Below are positions 48,962-52,932 of a stretch of 52,932 nucleotides of DNA, one piece after another. Positions within the stretch are counted from its first letter, which is position 1. The number at the start of each line of letters is the position of its first letter. Made by a program: the position numbers and the translations under genes. Where the stretch lies: positions 8,536 to 61,467 of the forward strand of contig DCHF01000022.1 in the NCBI GenBank assembly GCA_002315555.1. Direction: 5' to 3'. The DNA is from Lachnospiraceae bacterium UBA1759. Lineage in GTDB: Bacteria; Bacillota; Clostridia; Lachnospirales; Lachnospiraceae. The notes under the pieces are model-generated. The model was given only the letters and a program-made list of their open reading frames with translations. It made no database searches and was not told the DNA's origin.

Positions 48962-49738
48962 TTATTCTTCGTTCTCTACCGTAAAATAGAATTTTTCCGT
49001 TTCCCGGCTGCCGTCGTAATCCTCCATATGGAGCGTTCCCCGGAGCCCCTCGTAATACGGGGTCTGGGCGTTCAGCGCCTCCGCCTTTTCGTTCAAGTAT
49101 TCGGCCTTTCCGTAGGCCACTGTGACGTCGTTCACGGTAATAAAATAGCCGCCGTCCCTATAGGTAACGGGATCACCGACCGCTTCGAAGCGGTCCAGGG
49201 AAACGACGATGTCGATGGCTCCCAAAAGCGCATCATCCGCAGTTTCCGGCACGGAAAACGCTTCTCTCTCGAGAATCTCGATGCCGCGGATCTCCCGGAG
49301 TCCCGCCGGTACCTCCGCCGTCTTTCCGAGCACGTTTCCTGTCTCCGTCACGATCAGATAATTCTCATCGATCGCTACGGCCGCCGCCGGTTTGTTTTCG
49401 GTCACATCGATCGTGACCTTCTTCATGTCCGCAAGCTCCAGCTTGAAATGCGCCGTAAACGCCCCGTTTTTATAACCGCCGTTCAGTTCGCGGATCAAAA
49501 TGTTCAGAAGACGCGTATCGTCATCCTCCGTGAAGACGGCGGACACGATGTCCGGGCTCTTCGCATAAACGTTTCCGCACACGACGGCATCGTCCGCGTA
49601 ATTCAGATACAGGGAAAGCAGGACGGCCGTCACCGCTCCGATGAAAAGGATCAGGACGGCAATCGTCACAAGAAGCCGGTGACCCGGCTTCTTTCCGCGC
49701 ATTTTTTCGGTTGTCGCATCGCTGTTTCTCTTTTTCAT
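48962..49738 (-). CDS. ftsQ: FtsQ/DivIB-like cell division protein
   Basis: A single-pass septal protein of the FtsQLB complex. The 258-residue sequence has a basic N-terminus, one membrane helix (about 22-45), a short POTRA-like segment (about 50-110, GNVYAKSPDIVSAVF), and the beta domain (about 105-258) with VTIDVTENKPAAAVAIDENYLIVTETGNVL, the best conserved FtsQ part. It is divergent, as usual. ATG 49738 overlaps the murD stop as ATGA and lacks a strong ribosome site, so it is probably translationally coupled. ftsZ follows under its own promoter. Confidence 0.85.
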   Translation of the reverse strand: MKKRNSDATTEKMRGKKPGHRLLVTIAVLILFIGAVTAVLLSLYLNYADDAVVCGNVYAKSPDIVSAVFTEDDDTRLLNILIRELNGGYKNGAFTAHFKLELADMKKVTIDVTENKPAAAVAIDENYLIVTETGNVLGKTAEVPAGLREIRGIEILEREAFSVPETADDALLGAIDIVVSLDRFEAVGDPVTYRDGGYFITVNDVTVAYGKAEYLNEKAEALNAQTPYYEGLRGTLHMEDYDGSRETEKFYFTVENEE

Positions 49739-51084
49739 GAAAGCTTACGTACCAGTTCCTTAAAGATATCGCCGCGCTGCTCGTAGTTATCGAACATGCC
49801 CCAGCTTGCACATGCCGGTGAAAGCAGAACGTTTTCACCCGGTACCGTGTCTCTTCTGCAGATCTCCACGGCTTCTTCGAGCGAATCCGCAAAGATCACA
49901 TTTTCAAATCCGTGCTTTTTGCAGCAGTCCGCGATCTTCTCTGCCGTCTGTCCGATGAGCACGAGTTCCTTCACGGTCGTACCGAATTCGGCGATCCACT
50001 CGTCATACTCGGAGCCCTTGTCGTAACCGCCGCCGATGACCGCGGTCTTCGATCTCATGGCACGGATGCCCTGGATCGCCGCGTCCGGGTTGGTTCCCTT
50101 GGAGTCATTATAGTAGCGGACACCGTCCACTTCCCGGACGAACTCGATGCGATGCGGGACCGCGTGGAAATTCCGGACGACCTCGAGGATCGTTTCCATC
50201 GGAACGCCCATTTCTCTTGTGATGCCGATGGCCGCAAGAATATTTTCATAATTGCAGCGTCCCACCAGAAGGACCTCGTCCGTCGTGAGAAGCTTTTCCG
50301 CCTTGCCGTTTTCCGCGAAGTACAAGGTCTCATCCTGAAGATAATAACCGTTTTCCAGAGCACGGAGGCCGGAGAACCAGACGACCTTCGCGCGGATACC
50401 GCTCTCTCCGAAAGTACGAAGGCGCTCGTCCTCGTAGTTCAGGATCACGGCATCGTCAGCGGTCTGATTCATGGTGACCTGCTCCTTCACTTCCGCATAG
50501 CATTCCATCGTGTGATGACGGTTCAGGTGGTCCGGTGTGATGTTCAGGATCGCCGAAACATGCGGATGGAAGGTCTTGACGGTCTCCAGCTGGAAGGAGG
50601 AAAGCTCGATCGTGGATACGGAATCCGCGTTGGACTTTAAGACCTCTTCCGCGTACGGAACGCCGATGTTACCGACCGTGAACGCGTTACCGTTCTTCCA
50701 GGTGCGGATGATATCGCCGACAAGTGTGGTCGTCGTGGTCTTGCCGTTCGTACCGGTGATGCCGACGACCGTACCTTTCTCGTAAAGATAAGCCAGTTCG
50801 ATCTCGGAACGGATCTCTACACCCGCCTTCGCAAGCTGTACCGCAAACGGGACCTCGAGAGAGATACCGGGACTGATGACACAGAACTCGGTGCGGGAAA
50901 TGACATCGTCCGTCAGATCCCCGAGTACGAATTCCACATCCCCGATCAGCTTTTCACGGATGGATGCGGTGTCCTTTTCCTTATTTCCGTCGTACAGGAT
51001 CACTTCTCTTCCCTGCTTGATAAGAAGATTGGATGCCTGAATACCGGACATGCCCATGCCGGCTACGAGAACTTTTTTACTCAT
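49735..51084 (-). CDS. murD: UDP-N-acetylmuramoylalanine-D-glutamate ligase
   Basis: Adds D-Glu to UDP-MurNAc-L-Ala in the cytosol. The 449-residue protein has an N-terminal Rossmann domain (GMGMSGIQASNLL), the central ATPase with GITGTNGKTTTTTLVGDII, the ligase motifs HLNRHHTME and NYEDERL, and the C-terminal domain (HRIEFVREVDGVRYYNDSKGTNPDA, GGYDKG). ATG 51084 follows AGAGG. It lies 12 bases after mraY and overlaps ftsQ. MurG and FtsW, which often follow, are not here. Confidence 0.97.
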   Translation of the reverse strand: MSKKVLVAGMGMSGIQASNLLIKQGREVILYDGNKEKDTASIREKLIGDVEFVLGDLTDDVISRTEFCVISPGISLEVPFAVQLAKAGVEIRSEIELAYLYEKGTVVGITGTNGKTTTTTLVGDIIRTWKNGNAFTVGNIGVPYAEEVLKSNADSVSTIELSSFQLETVKTFHPHVSAILNITPDHLNRHHTMECYAEVKEQVTMNQTADDAVILNYEDERLRTFGESGIRAKVVWFSGLRALENGYYLQDETLYFAENGKAEKLLTTDEVLLVGRCNYENILAAIGITREMGVPMETILEVVRNFHAVPHRIEFVREVDGVRYYNDSKGTNPDAAIQGIRAMRSKTAVIGGGYDKGSEYDEWIAEFGTTVKELVLIGQTAEKIADCCKKHGFENVIFADSLEEAVEICRRDTVPGENVLLSPACASWGMFDNYEQRGDIFKELVRKLS

Positions 51085-51096
51085 GGATATTACCTC

Positions 51097-52047
51097 TTAT
51101 TTTGCCAGATAGCTGATAAAGCACAGGAGAACGGTGATGATCGAGAACATGAACACGATCCGCGTCTCCGAATAGCCCGAAAGTTCAAAATGATGATGGA
51201 TGGGCGCCATTTTGAAGAAGCGCTTTCCGTGGGTCAGTTTGAAGTAACCGACCTGAATGATGACCGATACGACCTCGATCACGTAGATCAGGCCGAAGAT
51301 CAGGATGAACCAGCCCATGCGCATTAAGATGGCCGCGCCGGCAACAAAACCGCCGATGGCCAGGGAACCGGTATCGCCCATGAAGACCTTGGCCGGATAG
51401 GAATTGTAAAGCAGGAAGCCCATCATCGCGCCGGCAAATGCACCGGAGATCACGGTGATGTGCGGAGCATCCTTCGCTGCGATCAGCATGAAGAACAGAG
51501 CAATCACCGTCGTGACGGAGGAACAGAGACCGTCCAAACCGTCGGTGAAGTTTGTGCCGTTATCGGTGCCGAGGACCGCCGCAAATACGAAGGGGATGTA
51601 AAGCCAGCCCATGTCCCAGGTCTTTCCGCCGGTAAACGGGAGGATGACCTCGGTGCCGATCTCCGTGCAGCAGTACCAACAGAAAACGCCGGTCATGACG
51701 AACTGGCAGAGAAGCTTCTGCCACGGTTTGAAGCCTTCGGAGTGCTTCCGGACGACCTTGATGTAGTCATCGATGAAACCGACGATGGCAAATCCCAAAG
51801 TCAGAAGAAGGACCGGGAGCAGCGCCGGATAGCGGAATGCGAAGATCACGCAGACGATGACGAGCGCCGCAATGAAGGCAATGCCGCCCATCGTGGGCGT
51901 GCCCTGCTTCTTCAGATGTTCGGGATTGCCCTCCTCACGCACCTGCTGACCGAACTTCAGGCGTTTCAGAAGCGGGATCAGCACCGGACAAAGAACGGCA
52001 CTCAGGATGAATGCAAGGAGCATCGGCAGAAATAATTCGAAGGTCAT
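51097..52047 (-). CDS. mraY: Phospho-N-acetylmuramoyl-pentapeptide transferase
   Basis: Makes lipid I at the membrane from UDP-MurNAc-pentapeptide and undecaprenyl phosphate. The 316-residue protein has about ten membrane helices and the family motifs QGTPTMGG, GFIDDYIKV, TDNGTNFTDGLDGL, FMGDTGSLAIGG and the loop APIHHHFEL. Length is typical. The start at 52047 (AGAGGAA) gives the normal MTFELFLPMLLAF N-terminus; 12 upstream codons are not needed. It lies 19 bases after the penicillin-binding protein gene and 12 bases before murD. Confidence 0.97.
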   Translation of the reverse strand: MTFELFLPMLLAFILSAVLCPVLIPLLKRLKFGQQVREEGNPEHLKKQGTPTMGGIAFIAALVIVCVIFAFRYPALLPVLLLTLGFAIVGFIDDYIKVVRKHSEGFKPWQKLLCQFVMTGVFCWYCCTEIGTEVILPFTGGKTWDMGWLYIPFVFAAVLGTDNGTNFTDGLDGLCSSVTTVIALFFMLIAAKDAPHITVISGAFAGAMMGFLLYNSYPAKVFMGDTGSLAIGGFVAGAAILMRMGWFILIFGLIYVIEVVSVIIQVGYFKLTHGKRFFKMAPIHHHFELSGYSETRIVFMFSIITVLLCFISYLAK

Positions 52048-52066
52048 ACTAAATTCCTCTGTTGTT

Positions 52067-52932
52067 TTATTCGTTTTCGGCATCCGCTACGGTGTCTTCG
52101 ATCCACTGAACGGAACCGTCCGGATCGTCAATGAAGCTTTCGCCGTCTGCGGAATCCGAGTTTCCGGAGGAGTCACGAAGCTTGCTCCAATCGTAGGAAT
52201 AAGCATCGTCCTCGGTCTCGGGATAGATATTGAAGTAACTGTACAGCTTGTCCAGGCAGTCATGTACGAGCTGCTGTGCGGGAACGGAGGAGGACTGGTC
52301 CTCGACATCCGGTTCGTCGACAACGACGTAGATCAAAAACTGCGGATCTTCCACCGGTACGACGCCGATGAAGGAGACGATGTACTTTCCGGTTCCTCGA
52401 GGCAGCTTCTCCGCCGCACCGGTCTTACCGGCCAGCGTGTAGCCCTCCTTCGGAGCGATGAGACACGCGGTACCCCTGGTCGTAACGTAGCGGAGCGCTT
52501 CCTTCATATATTCGGAGGTCTCTTCGCTGATGGTCCGGCGTACCAGCACCGGGTCGTTTTCCGCGACTACGTTGCCGTCGTTATCGGTAATGCGGGTCAC
52601 CACATGCGGCTCGTAGTAATAACCGCCGTTGACCAGGGATGCGTAAGCGGCTGCGAACTGGGTCATTGTGACGTTGTAGCCCTGACCGAATGCGTTGGTG
52701 GCCATTTCAACGGCATGCAGATTTTCTTCTTTGTAGATCAGGCTTGCCGTGGAGGCTTCACCCGGAAGATCGATGCCCGTCTTCTGCCCCAGATTGAAGA
52801 TCTCCTGGTATTTGCTGAAGATCTGCGGGCCGATGAGCTCGTTGATACGGACAAGCGCCACGTTGCAGGAACGGCCGAGCGCTTCCATCGGGGTCAGGTC
52901 GCCGCAAAGGTCCTCCTGGTGGCAATGGATCG
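52067..52932 (-). CDS. Class B penicillin-binding protein (FtsI/SpoVD type), C-terminal part
   Basis: A D,D-transpeptidase of septal or spore-cortex peptidoglycan. Only the last 288 residues are in the window; the frame runs open through the right edge, so the Met at 52888 is internal. Visible are CHQED...ALGRSCNVALVRI (SxN motif SCN), FGQGYNVTMTQFAAAYASLVNGG, and the KTG motif GKTGAAEK, then a conserved FIGVVPVEDPQF strand. The active-site SxxK lies upstream of the window. The end is a Tyr/Asp/Ser-rich acidic tail; no PASTA domain is present in it. mraY follows 19 bases later, in normal dcw order. Confidence 0.93.
   Translation of the reverse strand, partial: IHCHQEDLCGDLTPMEALGRSCNVALVRINELIGPQIFSKYQEIFNLGQKTGIDLPGEASTASLIYKEENLHAVEMATNAFGQGYNVTMTQFAAAYASLVNGGYYYEPHVVTRITDNDGNVVAENDPVLVRRTISEETSEYMKEALRYVTTRGTACLIAPKEGYTLAGKTGAAEKLPRGTGKYIVSFIGVVPVEDPQFLIYVVVDEPDVEDQSSSVPAQQLVHDCLDKLYSYFNIYPETEDDAYSYDWSKLRDSSGNSDSADGESFIDDPDGSVQWIEDTVADAENE

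Noticed and set aside
1..52932. Mobile elements, CRISPR arrays, tRNA/rRNA genes and known riboswitches
   Set aside because: I found no transposase or phage gene, no spaced direct repeats, no tRNA-like cloverleaf in the gaps, and no gap long enough for a typical c-di-AMP or other riboswitch with its expression platform.

Overview
The window looks like chromosomal backbone of a Gram-positive clostridial bacterium, most likely a Lachnospiraceae relative. This is inferred from RNase Y, CdaA/CdaR, ScpA/ScpB, DprA/ComM, a SpoVD/FtsI-mraY-murD-ftsQ-ftsZ cluster, a DUF5685-type protein, biotin-dependent Na+ decarboxylase genes, strong GGAGG-type ribosome binding sites, and frequent GTG/TTG starts. 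Base composition is moderate and even. I saw no insertion sequence, phage gene, CRISPR array, tRNA or rRNA. All protein genes lie on the minus strand except one, a UDP-sugar pyrophosphorylase at 41258-42487. No gene-free stretch exceeds about 200 bases. The longest ones (1230-1431, 16276-16471, 33253-33442, 41074-41257) hold promoters, terminators or inverted repeats.

Layout, in increasing coordinate (transcription mostly runs right to left). 1-3069: a CobW-type metallochaperone GTPase (cut by the window edge), a Nudix ADP-ribose pyrophosphatase, and RNase Y under its own promoter. 3131-8972: Ogt, then a ComM-DprA / membrane protein-TsaC-RpiB-dCMP deaminase series ending in a strong terminator. 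9108-14378: YfcE-type phosphodiesterase, ScpB, ScpA, a membrane-anchored metallophosphoesterase, a TPR lipoprotein and MutY. 14554-16275: an HtrA-type protease alone.

16472-27472 is the most striking region. Two unknown membrane proteins, the c-di-AMP cyclase CdaA, its regulator CdaR, an HPr protein, a glycosyltransferase, RfbC, a two-gene polysaccharide ABC exporter and a second glycosyltransferase follow each other with overlaps or tiny gaps. A promoter then starts a polyprenyl-phosphate sugar transferase and an LCP-family ligase. Second-messenger synthesis, a PTS phosphocarrier and cell-surface glycan assembly and export are therefore in one transcriptional neighbourhood.

27587-33252: a six-gene set of MmdA-like carboxyltransferase, lipoprotein-type OadG, biotin carrier, OadB Na+ pump, OadA/5S-like carboxyltransferase and a SEC-C protein. 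Both a CoA-ester and a keto-acid carboxyltransferase appear to share one biotin carrier and one sodium pump. 33443-37661: a zinc-ribbon membrane protein, a DUF5685-like protein with two Asp-rich motifs, a J-domain protein and two polysaccharide deacetylase-fold proteins, one with a degenerate active site. 37773-41073: an SH3/3D-domain secreted protein, a TrmH-family methyltransferase and PfkA. 41258-42487: the lone plus-strand UDPGP, with a textbook promoter divergent from that of pfkA. 42573-47572: Dut, FolD, FchA, a large membrane protein and a Wzy-like polymerase. 47654-52932: FtsZ, FtsQ, MurD, MraY and the C-terminal part of a class B penicillin-binding protein, without murG or ftsW between them.
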